This document shows, one piece after another, positions 25,012 through 37,854 of a stretch of 64,000 bases of DNA. The stretch comes from Mytilus edulis (Eukaryota; Mollusca; Bivalvia; Mytilida; Mytilidae): positions 65,837,674 through 65,901,673 of the forward strand of contig NC_092350.1 in assembly GCF_963676685.1 (NCBI RefSeq), given 5' to 3'. The translations under genes and the position numbers were made by a program. How positions within the stretch are numbered: position 1 is the stretch's first letter; each line of letters opens with the position of its first letter. Below the pieces are notes generated by a model, which was given only the letters and a program-made list of their open reading frames with translations, searched no databases and was not told the origin of the DNA.

Positions 25012-27890
25012 CCGTGTATATATAGGTAATCAAATAACAAAATTGGTTCTTCTTTGGAAAGAAAGTCATACTTGGTCTTAATATATGACAAAAAAAAACT
25101 GAAAAAAAAATGTGTATCAAAATGTAGCTTGTAGCTTGTAAGAAATTGCTGAAATGTTGACCATTTTATTTGGGAAAACCAGCATCAGTTGATACGAGAG
25201 GAAAAACCAAAACATATAAGATGCCCCCTTCCCCCTCCTAACTTCGGCCCAGAGTTTAACCTACCCATCAAATCGAAAACGAGGCGATAAACAAATTCGA
25301 ACGACTCATGATGATTTTGTGTTGGTTCTGACGGTAATATGGTTGTGTGTATATATTGTAATTAGTTGAATAACAAAGAGAAATGAGTTGCATTTGCAGT
25401 TATTTTTCTAGCATGACTGGATGTCGGTAATTTATCTCAAACTTGTTAGATACATGGAGTTGACACTTCTTTTTTACACAAAACATAGTTAAGCTTTTGC
25501 AGTAATTTTACGTCCGTCGATAGTCTGAGTTCCTAATTACCTTAAAAAAAGCAGCATTAAAATCCTTTTGACCGGAAGGATTTTCTAAAATGGACATCTT
25601 TGACAATGATCTTTTTTCACACGATAGAAACAAAACTTCATGAAATTGGGTGTTCGTTTAGCTTGAAGGGATGAACAGGTTCTAAGCAACATCTGCGAAT
25701 AGTAGAGGGGTAAATACAACTACTTGTGTAGAAAGGGTCACACTGCCCCGGAAGTTTAAGAATCATTACAACAACTGTATAAGAGGTCTTACCAACGCAA
25801 AATTGTTGTAGGAACCAGCTTAAATGTCATGTTGTTTAAGCAAATTGACACAAGCCTCCTGTACTTATTGTGTTAATGGTTTAAAGTTTGTTGCATTTAG
25901 TTTGTCATCATAAGGTTAAGCAACTACCATCTAACCAATCGAATAAGTATGCTTTGTATGCCAAAATAATCAGCATCATTTAGTTCTAAAAGATTAATTT
26001 GATTTCCTGTTTGAATTGAATTCGGTTAATTTTTTACGGCAACATTTTGGAATTATTTCATAAACATAGACACATTTTTATATGATACGACAATGAGATG
26101 TGGTACATGTATGATTGTCAATGAGACTATTCGCAATCCAAGATCATAAGTCAATATTGTAGGCAACTATACTGGTCGGAATGTTCTGCTTTCAACACGT
26201 TAACTTGGTCCACACAACATAACAAACTTTATTGCAATCAGGAAGTTTAGTTGAAGCATACAGAGATCGCGTAAGTCGTGGTTAGGTCTTGTAAGATGTT
26301 GCAAGAACGTGACAATATCGTTACTTGAATCAAGGAGGTTATATGACCTCCTTGCTTGAATGTACTACTGTTGTAGTGGAATCGTAGCAAAATATTATCA
26401 GGATCATAGCAAGGTTGTGGTACCACGATTTTACCGGGTCCATATATTTTTTATAGATCGTAATGGGATGTCATCGTCTTGGTCTAGTGTGACGTGGACC
26501 TAATGTTGCCGAACACTGCAAACTTCTATTCAATAAATGTTTAACTTATTTTAGAAAGCATTTCAGGTGTATATAGTTCTATTATTATGATGAAAACCAC
26601 CAAAAATATTTATTTAAATTTTGAATTGTTAAGATATATGAATAAAACTAATATAGAAGCAGTCAGATTTTAAAAATTGATGTACATTGTCTTTTTCACT
26701 GTTATTTCTATTCTTGTTAAAAACATAAAATTGAGGAGTGATATTTGATATGAGAAGCGAAGAAACGGGGATGTTTATTATAAAAAAAAAGATAATTATT
26801 TAAAAAGATTTTGTCTGATTACAATTTCAACATATGTTTAGGCAATAAAGCAGAAATGATCTCGATGTCTTTATCTGGCATATTGGCTTGCGTAATTGGT
26901 ATATTGTATATTGTCAATGTCTTTAGAACGTTTTGATTTTATTGTGTACGCAATTAGCGTTATTTTGTCAATTTTGTTAATAAATTACCACGGTCTTCCT
27001 TTTAAGGAACCCTGTTGTGCTAAAGGATGGACCAATTTCAAAGTCTGGAAAATCTCTCCATTTACATATTAGTGACACATTCATCACCTATTGAGAGATA
27101 GTTGATTCATGCGGTTTGGTATTTGTGTACATAGACATAAACAGATTGATAACAAACATGTATGTGCGTACTCGTGTGTTTTCAAATTATAGGATCATGC
27201 AAAACACACGCCTTGGCTCAAGCAAGATATATCAAAATGAGTAAAAATATTCTCTTGTATAAAATAAGAAAAAACACAAATAAGCAGAAACTTATTTTAC
27301 TAAAGATTGTTTTACTTAAGCTTTGGTTGAGAAAACGTACCATTTTTATCGGTTTGATCTAAATCTATTTGAGTTTATAGTTCATTCCTGAACGAAATCA
27401 TAACGGTTGTTTTCGTATTTTGAAGTTAAAAAATTATTGATGCTTACAATTTAGTACAGTGCTATCGTAATAAAGAACCTCTTCCTACACCCGAAATTCA
27501 TGTAGTACACAAATGTATTTGCAACTGTACGTTTACACAAGGAGGTTATATGTTTACACAAATCAATCCGTCAACCCATTATTATGTATCTATATATGTT
27601 AAAAAAATCATTTAACAGATAATCGTCTTAGTTGAGCTTTCCGTTCTGTTACAAGCACATCGAATTGTAAACAATGCTACACGGACAGTTATGAATATTT
27701 AAATACAATTGTTATACAAACAAGATCTTAAGACAAAATCTTCATTAACCTTTTCACTATTTTCCGTGGTTGTGGAGTAAAGCTTTGGATATTTTCTTAT
27801 TCATTCAAATAGAAAAAAATATAATCGATCCGACATTTAAATAACATCCTGTTATTTTTAAATACTATGACTTATATCTTGTTCTGTTTC
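25012..27890. other. Gene-free stretch
   Basis: No supportable exon. At 26085-26140 there is a minus-strand fragment of the dispersed repeat (gacaatgagatgtggtacat). A short perfect palindrome aaggaggttatatgacctcc+tt is at about 26331-26352, and its half recurs at about 27540 (caaggaggttatatg). Confidence 0.4.
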
Positions 27891-27894
27891 TTTA

Positions 27895-29175
27895 CATACG
27901 TAAACCATATCGACAAACGTTTTCAAATATAACACAAACATTTGACAGCATTTACATCGGTTGTAAATGTTTTATAAACCGCGGTCTCTCAAAACTTTGC
28001 ATACCTGCGTAAAGATATATTGCAAATATCAATATTTATCAAAATAACTATATCACTAGAAAGTATGAGTAAATAAAATACATTTATTTACATATATAAA
28101 CCATATCGACAAACGTTTTCAAATATAACACAAACATTTGACAGCATTTACATTGGTTGTAAATGTTTTATAAACCGCGGTCTCTCAAAACTTTGCATAC
28201 CTGCGTAAAGATATGTTGTAAATATCAATATTTATCAAAATAACTATAATACTAGAAAGTATGAGTAAATAAAATACATTAATTTACATATATAAACCAT
28301 ATCCACAAACGTTTTCAAATATAACACAAACGTTTGACAGCATTTACATCGGTTGTAAATGTTTTATAAACCGCGGTCTCTCAAAACTTTGCATACCTGC
28401 GTAAAGATATGTTGTAAATATCAATATTTATCAAAATAACTATAATACTAGAAAGTATGAGTAAATAAAATACATTAATTTACATATATAAACCATATCC
28501 ACAAACGTTTTCAAATATAACACAAACGTTTGACAGCATTTACATCGGTTGTAAATGTTTTATAAACCGCGGTCTCTCAAAACTTTGCATACCTGCGTAA
28601 AGATATGTTGTAAATATCAATATTTATCAAAATAACTATAATACTAGAAAGTATGAGTAAATAAAATACATTTATTTACATATATAAACCATAATCACAA
28701 ACGTTTTCAAATATAACACAAACGTTTGACAGCATTTACATCGGTTGTAAATGTTTTATAAACCGCGGTCTCTCAAAACTTTGCATACCTGCGTAAAGAT
28801 ATGTTGTAAATATCAATATTTATCAAAATAACTATATCACTAGAAAGTATGAGTAAATAAAATACATTTATTTACATATATAAACCATATCCACAAACGT
28901 TTTCAAATATAACACAAACGTTTGACAGCATTTACATCGGTTGTAAATGTTTTATAAACCGCGGTCTCTCAAAACTTTGCATACCTGCGTAAAGATATGT
29001 TGCAAATGCCAATATTTATCATAATAACTATGATACTTAAAAGTATTAGTAAATAAAATACATATATTTACATATATAAACCATATCAACAAACGTTTGC
29101 AAATATAACACACACATTTGGCGGCATTTACATTGGTTGTAAATGCTTTATAAACCGCGGTCTCTCAAAACTGCC
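27895..29175 (+). repeat. 196-bp tandem array, about 6.6 copies
   Basis: The word aaaccatat occurs at 27902, 28098, 28294, 28490, 28686, 28882 and 29078, an exact 196-bp spacing. Copies are highly similar; the last one is the most divergent. Each unit contains a self-complementary core (catttacatcggttgtaaatg) and the constant segment aaaccgcggtctctcaaaac. No coding potential. Confidence 0.95.
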
Positions 29176-29179
29176 CACA

Positions 29180-31195
29180 CCTCTGTAAAACAGTTATGCA
29201 AAATTTAAACTTTGCATACATCTCCTATCCTGGAAAGTGCATGCAAAGATAAGGCTTATCTGTACATATCTTTGGAATATGAATAAAGCTATGGAAATAA
29301 AATAGTTATCTTTAGCATATCTTTGAGGACGTCCTAATTAATGGCAAAGGAATAATACATATACATATACATTAGTAGGTCTGCAAATATATCTGGCAGA
29401 AAAGTAGTTACATTTGTCAAACATTTACATGACTACCCAAATTGTTGTAAATCTGCCTTTTCGTGTAGTGTCTTTTTTTTTTCTTGTAAGATTTTGTTAT
29501 TTTCTTAAAGATAGAGGGGGTTTGTAGTTTATGTTATTTGTCTTGGTCAGTTGTTTGTTTGTTTGTCCAACTTCACGTTTTAAGGGAGATTCTTTATTTT
29601 TACGGTACATATTGTTTTTGTTAAATGTCTGAAAAAATCTTTATAAATTCTTTAGTTCTGTTTTGTGATGCACCATTTTTCTTTATGATTAAATAAATGC
29701 CTAAATCTGAAATAGTTTTATTTCAATTTTTTTTTGTCTGCATCACATAGGCCCGTTTTTTTCACAACAATAAAAAAAAAAAGCTACACGCGTTTTGGGG
29801 GGGGGGGGTTTCTTTATTGACAAAACCAAGCTTTTAACAGGTCGAGAACTCTAGATTTTCTGACGTCAGAATATATTTGCATAGTAATTTCCAAAACACA
29901 AGGCCAATATGGCCTTGAAAAACTGACCAATCGACTCAATGAACTACAATGCATTGTGGGCTACTACGAGTAAACTATACTAATAAAACAGGTGGATTTC
30001 GTGGGAAAACAGTCAATTAATTTATTGTCTCGGACTCTCATTACCAAAGTTTTTATTCTGCAAATATATTTAATTTAAAATGTATAACGTAATCTTCAAT
30101 TTGCATGCTCAGATTAAAAAAATATTGTTTATTGGCTTCACGATTCGACTTTCTTTTTCGCCTTGCAAAAGTAGTTGAACCGGTTTTGTGCATTGTTATG
30201 AATTGAACCTGCATTAATTTCACGACATGACACAGTGAAATATCCAATGAAGTGACCACTGTCCAGTAGACATGTTACGAAAAGGTATATTCTCGACGCT
30301 GAGGTTGACAAATCAGACTTTAAATTCGGGGACGGTGTCCAAACATTAATTACAGGTAAATTTAAATCCTGTGCGTCTTGGTTAATTCAAATCACATTTA
30401 TCTAGAACATCATTATGTCACATCCTATATGAAAATTGCTGTTGTGATATCGGTAACTATCATAAGACATGAAAGGTGTACACGTGCAGGAGGGGTGGGT
30501 TGGAAAAAGGGAGGCTGATATTATACAAGTTCATTTGATTCTAGATTGTTAATATACATATATATATAATAAGCCAGATAGATATTAGTTTTATTGTTGT
30601 ATTACAATTCCTTAAAAGTTCAATTTGTCGCTCTCCTAATTCCACACAAAGCTCTACAGTCTACTGATTTTTCTCTCGGGTGTCTCCATAAGCTTCAACT
30701 GACTCTGAGAGTGTTGGACATATACCCGACACTCTGATATATATTTACATTTTCGTCTTTCCGCACATGATTTAGCTCTTAGTTGATGGCGTCTGTAGGG
30801 GTAAAAAAGGTTGATCGACATGGATAAATTTTATTTGCTAATATGACAAAATTCTAGGGGGTAAAAAAACTGGTGAGTAGTAAGTCATATTTTACACAAA
30901 CCTCTTATCGTTCTGAACATGCATGAAATATTTGCCACTGGACGTTAAGTAACCAACAATTAATCAATCACAAACCACTTACATGTATAAAGATAATTCA
31001 AATTGAGCTGAAACTGTAAAAATTAGAAAAATACATGCTATCGAAGCTAATGGACGGATTTAAATTTTCTAAAACTATAATGCACATGTTTTAAGTTGAA
31101 ATTATATCAAAATCGTGTTAAGGTTTTTTAAAACAGACCCCGTTGGATAAAACCTTTAGGTGGCAAACAACTGGATCAAAATACATACACTCCTT
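29180..31195. other. Gene-free stretch
   Basis: No exon is supportable. Features seen are a poly-G tract (29797-29807), the palindromes caaggccaatatggccttg (about 29899-29917) and caatgcattg near 29947, and a repeat fragment at about 30920-30970 (catgaaatatttgccactgg then acgttaagtaacc) that I recognise as common in molluscs. Confidence 0.4.
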
Positions 31196-31199
31196 TTTT

Positions 31200-31485
31200 G
31201 CACCTGTCCTAATCAGGAAGCTTATGTTTAATGGTTGTCGTCTGTTTATGTGGTTAATAAGTGTTTCTCGTTTTTCGATTTTTTTATAGATTAGACCGTT
31301 GGTTTTCACGTTTGAATGGTTTTACACTAGTAATTTTGGGGCCCTTTATAGTTTGCTGTTCGGTATGAGCTAAAGCTTCGTGTTGAAGGCCGTACCTTGA
31401 CCTATAATTGTTTATTTTTATAAATTGTTACTTGGATGGTGAGTTGTCTCCTTGGCACTCATGCCACATCTTCCTATATCACCTC
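31200..31485 (+). repeat. Dispersed mussel repeat, longest uninterrupted copy
   Basis: It reads cacctgtcctaatcaggaag, ggttgtcgtctgtttatg, tttttttatagattagacc, then ccgtaccttgacctataatt, gttgtctccttggcactcat and ccacatcttcc. Because it is uninterrupted it serves as the reference for the copies split by insertions at 37999 and 47803. Confidence 0.7.
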
Positions 31486-32498
31486 TTTTGTTTGCTTTTT
31501 TTTACTTTAAAAAAATGACCGTTACATATATTTTCACGAGTAGGTATAAAACAGATTATAATACTTAAGATTATATGCAAGGTCTACTACGGGCTCGCCG
31601 AAGAATTCACACACATATGTACCCTGTGACTCGTACTGCATTTACATGACCCCTTCCTTTTTTACACATTATGTTTTCTTAAAAAATAATATGGAATTTA
31701 TTAATACCTATTTCTTATATTTCTTTCGGATAAAATCATTACAGCTTATTTCCTAATGCATGTTGAGCAAAACTTTGGTTAGCTTGCTTGCTTTGTTTGT
31801 ATATTGTACAAAATATAAAATATACAAGTTAAACTATGCCTATATATATATTATATATATAACAAGTCTAAAAGAATACAACATCACCAAAAACACAATA
31901 AAACGAACAATATGTTAGATATTTCGGATAACATATATCCTTCTTCGGTAATTGCACGATGAAAAATGAATCATGTCAATTCAAATTAAGACTCTATCAA
32001 AATCTTGATTTATACAATTTAAGCGAACGCTGGAACAATTTTAAAATTTTCAAACACACCGCAAAGACTACAAAAATATGCCAAAAATAAAAAAAAGTTA
32101 TTTACGATGTGAACTGGCACAACTCTTAATTCCCAAAGGTGTTGACAGTTGAGATGTTAAACAACTGCGTGGAAATACAGTCCCAATAAACAGTCCTGAC
32201 CGATCTAAACTGGTATGATATTTAAAATATGATAACGGTAGGGCAGTTGCATCAGAGACTGCGTATTTAAACATCTAAAAAATATAGTAATTTGATGATA
32301 AGAAAATTGAGTAATAAATGTTTACTAAGGTTAAATAATAGAACGTGGCTGCGTACTTACACATCCTTGCCAACTGTAATCAAAACTTATATAATTCAAA
32401 AATTCCTGAAAAGTGTAAGGGTCCAGTACGGAAGCCGTAGTAACTGGCCACAAGTGATGACAGGAAATTAGTGATGGTAGGAAAAATGAGTGACTCTT

Positions 32499-33458
32499 CT
32501 ATGTTTTTTCATTAATGCCCTCTGGGGAAACTGTCCTCAGCTTTCTTATCCAAAAACTTTCCCGAGCAAGTCTGTCGGCCTTTGACCAATCCTCGTTGTG
32601 ATCTATGATAGTGATGGTAAGTTTTTTAAGATCAGCTTGGGCGTGCCCATGTGATCTTAAATGACGACTTACGGGGAGGTCGGGCTTGCATGTGTAGTCG
32701 CTACGATGACCATTCATGCGTTTGTTGAATGGCTGTTCTGTCTCGCCAACATACTGCATGCCACATCGACACTGAAGAATGTATACAACATTCTGGGTTT
32801 TGCAAGTTACATTACAAAATATTGTGTACACAGACCCAGTGGAGTGGCAAGTAAATGTTTGAGTATTCACTATTTGTTGGCAAGTCAGACATCGTTTGTT
32901 ACCACACGACTTGCACCATCCTGTAGTTGAACAGCTTTTATTAGAGGAGACGGCAGCTTTTACAAATAAGTCTTTTAGACTTGCTGGTCTCCGAAAAGCT
33001 AAGACAGGAGGATCGGGAAAGATTTTGGATAATTTTGGGTGATTGGCAATACTTTGCCAATTGGCACGGATCAAACGTGAAAGGTTTGAAAAAGCGGGAT
33101 TGTATGTTAACACAAATGGAACTATTTTGCTGCGCCTCTTCTTTTTGTACTGTAACAGGTCTTTGCGGCTGTTATTGTTAGCACGCGCAAACCCCTTATC
33201 TATGTCCCATTTCTTATAACCTCGTTTGATTAGAAATCCGCGAAGTTCCTGTAACCGCTGAGTGACAGCCTCCTCAGAGGAGCAAATCCGCTTTACTCTG
33301 AGAGCTTGACTGTACGGGATACTTTTTGTACAGTGTTTGGGGTGACAGCTTTGGGGAGAAAGGTACTGATGTTTATCTGTAGGTTTACAGTAGAGGTCTG
33401 TTGATATGACACCGTCCTTTATAGATGTAGTTGTGTCCAAGAAAGATATCTTAGAGTC
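32499..33458 (-). pseudogene. Penelope-like polyprotein, C-terminal part with GIY-YIG endonuclease (copy A)
   Basis: This is the minus-strand arm. The frame begins in the end of the reverse transcriptase region (SKISFLDTTTSIKDGVI, TDLYCKPTDKHQYL), passes through a basic linker, then a Cys-rich zinc motif (CKSCGNKRCLTCQQI) and a GIY-YIG endonuclease domain (VVYILQCRCGMQYVGET, then FNKRMNGHR with the expected Arg). The stop is at 32499. This layout is that of Penelope-like retroelements, which nick target DNA with the GIY-YIG nuclease and reverse-transcribe in place. The catalytic RT motifs are missing, so the copy cannot move on its own. The open frame runs on to 33557 into antisense of the other copy; that part is not native. 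Confidence 0.9.
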
Positions 33459-33504
33459 GGAGAATGTTGATATGACACCGTCCTTTATAGATGTAGTTGT
33501 GTCT

Positions 33505-34464
33505 CCGACTAAGATATCTTTCTTGGACACAACTACATCTATAAAGGACGGTGTCATATCAACAGACCTCTACTGTAAACCTACAGATAAACATCAGTAC
33601 CTTTCTCCCCAAAGCTGTCACCCCAAACACTGTACAAAAAGTATCCCGTACAGTCAAGCTCTCAGAGTAAAGCGGATTTGCTCCTCTGAGGAGGCTGTCA
33701 CTCAGCGGTTACAGGAACTTCGCGGATTTCTAATCAAACGAGGTTATAAGAAATGGGACATAGATAAGGGGTTTGCGCGTGCTAACAATAACAGCCGCAA
33801 AGACCTGTTACAGTACAAAAAGAAGAGGCGCAGCAAAATAGTTCCATTTGTGTTAACATACAATCCCGCTTTTTCAAACCTTTCACGTTTGATCCGTGCC
33901 AATTGGCAAAGTATTGCCAATCACCCAAAATTATCCAAAATCTTTCCCGATCCTCCTGTCTTAGCTTTTCGGAGACCAGCAAGTCTAAAAGACTTATTTG
34001 TAAAAGCTGCCGTCTCCTCTAATAAAAGCTGTTCAACTACAGGATGGTGCAAGTCGTGTGGTAACAAACGATGTCTGACTTGCCAACAAATAGTGAATAC
34101 TCAAACATTTACTTGCCACTCCACTGGGTCTGTGTACACAATATTTTGTAATGTAACTTGCAAAACCCAGAATGTTGTATACATTCTTCAGTGTCGATGT
34201 GGCATGCAGTATGTTGGCGAGACAGAACAGCCATTCAACAAACGCATGAATGGTCATCGTAGCGACTACACATGCAAGCCCGACCTCCCCGTAAGTCGTC
34301 ATTTAAGATCACATGGGCACGCCCAAGCTGATCTTAAAAAACTTACCATCACTATCATAGATCACAACGAGGATTGGTCAAAGGCCGACAGACTTGCTCG
34401 GGAAAGTTTTTGGATAAGAAAGCTGAGGACAGTTTCCCCAGAGGGCATTAATGAAAAAACATAG
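33505..34464 (+). pseudogene. Penelope-like polyprotein, C-terminal part with GIY-YIG endonuclease (copy B)
   Basis: This is the mirror copy on the plus strand with the same translation from ISFLDTTTSIKDG to the end (EGINEKT). The junction has lost a few bases relative to copy A (SPTKIS instead of FSDSKIS). An ATG at 33406 keeps the frame open through the centre, but those first residues come from antisense and duplicated sequence. The native N-terminal half, including the reverse transcriptase active site, is absent. Confidence 0.9.
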
Positions 34465-35183
34465 AAGAGTCACTCATTTTTCCTACCATCACTAATTTCC
34501 TGTCATCACTTGTGGCCAGTTACTACGGCTTCCGTACTGGACCCTTACACTTTTCAGGAATTTTTGAATTATATAAGTTTTGATTACAGTTGGCAAGGAT
34601 GTGTAAGTACGCAGCCACGTTCTATTATTTAACCTTAGTAAACATTTATTACTCAATTTTCTTATCATCAAATTACTATATTTTTTAGATGTTTAAATAC
34701 GCAGTCTCTGATGCAACTGCCCTACCGTTATCATATTTTAAATATCATACCAGTTTAGATCGGTCAGGACTGTTTATTGGGACTGTATTTCCACGCAGTT
34801 GTTTAACATCTCAACTGTCAACACCTTTGGGAATTAAGAGTTGTGCCAGTTCACATCGTAAATAACTTTTTTTATTTTTGGCATATTTTTGTAGTCTTTG
34901 CGGTGTGTTTGAAAATTTTAAAATTGTTCCAGCGTTCGCTTAAATTGTATAAATCAAGATTTTGATAGAGTCTTAATTTGAATTGACATGATTCATTTTT
35001 CATCGTGCAATTACCGAAGAAGGATATCTGTTATCCGAAATATCTAACATATTGTTCGTTTTATTGTGTTTTTGGTGATGTTGTATTCTTTTAGACTTGT
35101 TATATATTATATTATGTAGTGTACTGCATCATGTTTATATGATCCATCGCCCCGTAAGATTTATCGTTGACTATTTATTCAGT

Positions 35184-35216
<33 letters not shown>

Positions 35217-35463
35217 AGTACGTCTGAGTCAGTGACAACTCTACAACAGATGTATCCATCGGATCGCCATCAATGATGGTGATACATGGCTGTGTACATA
35301 ATGTATATACAACTCGTCTAAACATCAACCCAACAATGTTAGATCTGTAAATTTGCTTTCGCAAATTTTTGGTTCTTCCCTCGCCGGGATTCGAACCCAT
35401 GCTACTGTGATATCGTGACACCAAATCGCCTGCACTGCAGCCGTCCCGCTAGACCACACGACC
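35217..35463 (-). mobile_element. tRNA-derived SINE, copy 1
   Basis: On the minus strand the head starts near 35463 with an A-box-like tggtctagcgg and a B box ggttcgaatcc (35387-35397). The spacing suggests an ancestor with a long variable arm. The body ends in gtcactgactcagacgtact and an AT-repeat tail (35190-35216). These are internal RNA polymerase III promoter elements, as expected for a SINE. Confidence 0.8.
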
Positions 35464-35656
35464 ACCTGGGCTCTCAAAAAAAGAGCTTTCGCTGGCCGTG
35501 TGTTACCTTTCCTCGTCAGTTTTAATCTAGCGGCGTACTACAATACATGATATATAAGGCATGAAGATGTTATTGTTACAGATCAGCTAAATTATCTATA
35601 GTAAAGGATCCTACAAATTAATGTAATATACAGTCACAGAAAATAATTATATTTAT

Positions 35657-35905
35657 AAGTACGTCTGAGTCAGTGACAAATCTACAACAGATGTATCCAT
35701 CGGATCGCCATCAATGATGGTGATACATGGCTGTGTACATAATGTATATACAACTCGTCTAAACATCAACCCAACAATGTTAGATCTGTAAATTTGCTTT
35801 CGCAAATTTTTGGTTCTTCCCTCGCCGGGATTCGAACCCATGCTACTGTGATATCGTGACACCAAATCGCCTGCACTGCAGCCGTCCCGCTAGACCACAC
35901 GACTA
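35657..35905 (-). mobile_element. tRNA-derived SINE, copy 2
   Basis: Nearly identical to the copy at 35217-35463, in the same orientation, 190 bp away, with the same B box and head. About 190 bp of different sequence separates the two, so this looks like two insertions or a segmental duplication. Confidence 0.8.
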
Positions 35906-37850
35906 ACTCGTCTATATATATATATATTGTTTAAAGATGTCAATCTTATTTTCATAGCTTGTATAAACAACTATACAAACAAAGCAAGCAAGCCAACCAA
36001 AGTTTTACTTTGCAGGTTTAAGAAATCAGCTGTAATGATTTTATTCAGTTTGGCAAATGTCCGAGCCTGTTAAAAAACGAACAAACTGAAACTACAGTTG
36101 CTGACTTCACTACCTTCAAAACAAAGGGAACAGTTTGGAAGTCCCATATACTGAAATGTGACCAACAAAAATACTTATAGATTTTGTTAACACTGCCATG
36201 TATGTAAATATTTCTTCGCTTTTTTTACGAACATAAAATTCAATGATCCCACATTTGCCTTTAATTATCTATACAAACATTGCTGTACTTGTGAATATCA
36301 GCACCGGCTGTTATCGACGGCTTACTTTACACCAGTAAGTTTGTCTCATGGGTAATTGTGTTTTTTCGCTGTTGTTTTGTTGCTTCTGGTGGACAAATAC
36401 ATGAAATCTCTGTGCCATCATCAAACACACGCCTGGTAAACCATCTAATCTCAACCAAATGGTTGAGACGGGAAAAAGTATTCTGGCACTTCCTGTTAAG
36501 CTTATCTGGTTCAAATTATCCAAAATAAACATAGGGTAGTTCGACTTTTCGTCAATTTTCTGAAAATCGATGGGTTTTTTGTAAAATAGGAGAATGTCAT
36601 GCCATAGATAATTGAATTAGGGTTTCTCTCGTGAATAACATGGACCAATATGATTTAAAATGACATCGGAATGACTTTTCTCCAGCAGGTAAATGTGGCC
36701 AGTGCAATCAGCTACTGACAAAATGACAGTGATATCATTGATAAACTAACGTATATATCAGTGAATTAGTATTTTTCTAAAACCTTATAAACATAAAATT
36801 ACAGTTTGTTCTTTTTCTTTACTTATATATATGCATTAAGCGAAATATGCTATTAAGTATGTCATGTTGAGATTTTCTGGTATCGGTTGAGATATTCTGG
36901 AACAATGTTGAGATCTTCTGGTGAATGAAACTTTAAACTATAGCTTAGTATCAATTACATATACAACCGTCAAAACGTTCCAACTGTCATTTAAATCTTG
37001 TCTGTAGTTATGACAGCAGATTCTAAAGAGACCTTTGGTTGTAATAGATTCTAGATAGTAAACAACTGTGTGTTTTGTAAAGTATTAAAGTTCTAGCGCT
37101 GGAAATTAATAGTCTAGCGTTTGAGATGCAGTTTTGCACAGAAACTATAAAGTCAATAATGGTGTAATTGACATCTCCAAAAGCTAGAATTTATTCCTAC
37201 ATCGCTTATCTTGACATCTCAATAGCTAGCTTTTAGATATCTACATCGCTATACTTAACATTTGCAGTGCTGGTGTTAACATCAACATAACACAGAACTT
37301 GGTTTTAAAAATCGTTAGCACGAGACAATTTGCATCCCCTGCGCTATATTTACATAATCAGTGCTTAACTGTGAATCTTCAACACTAGACCTTTATCCTG
37401 ACAGCCTCATATCGTGGTATGGGGTTTCTTCTTTATGAAGAATACATAGACGTGCCACAGGAATGGATCTCTTTTTCATTGTCAAATTATATATCAACGG
37501 GTAGCAATTTCACCAAAGTAAATGTCAGTGGATCAGTTATTTTCTATAACGTATTTTCTATGTTTAAAATCAACATGAACAGGAGTAAAACTGCAAAGAT
37601 TGTAGTATGATGTTTGAATGAGTCATTAACGCCCATTGTCTAACTACATGCATATTCAAGACGAGTAAATGAAAATGTTGCACGAATATAAACCCTCCTA
37701 TGTACTATATTGAAACGCCGTGTGTGCTTTTGAATGAAATTGATATACACGTCCACTTGTATTTGTGTACTTCTGATGAGTTGCCCTTTTCAACTGATTT
37801 TTTTATTCGTTCTTTAATGTTGTACTGTTATTCCAATTTCCCAGGATAGG
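35906..37850. other. Gene-free stretch with short degenerate repeats
   Basis: No exon is supportable. 36868-36925 has three direct copies of gttgagat(a/t/c)ttctgg. At 37080-37300 looser variants of ttgacatctc...agctag recur. An outer inverted segment related to 31731-31810 lies at 35963-36043. Confidence 0.4.
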
Positions 37851-37854
37851 GGAG

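Larger units (their letters stand above)
31853..35110. mobile_element. 3.26-kb palindrome: two head-to-head Penelope-like elements
   Basis: 31853-33458 and 33505-35110 are near-identical inverted copies; I noticed only isolated differences (for example acatat versus acagat near 31945/35020). Each arm encodes the C-terminal part of a Penelope-like polyprotein reading outward, followed by about 650 bp of 3' untranslated sequence. Both copies are 5'-truncated at the centre, where a 36-bp piece of the same element (gatatgacaccgtcctttat...) is duplicated. An outer pair of less similar inverted segments lies at about 31731-31810 and 35963-36043. Confidence 0.9.

Noticed and set aside
27895-29175. 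CRISPR-like array
   Set aside because: The 196-bp units are repeats from end to end with no unique spacers, in eukaryotic DNA; it is a tandem satellite.
29940-29975. ZNF143-type promoter motif (actacaatgcattgtgggctac)
   Set aside because: The match is partial, and no supportable first exon or transcript frame follows on either strand.
33406-33557. Genuine N-termini for the two 352-codon Penelope frames
   Set aside because: The first ~35 codons of each frame read antisense of the other copy or the duplicated centre. Only the part from about ISFLDTTTS onward is native.
35387-35460. Functional tRNA gene
   Set aside because: A and B boxes are present, but the sequence does not fold as a clear tRNA with a matching acceptor stem and is followed by a common SINE body; it is a SINE head.
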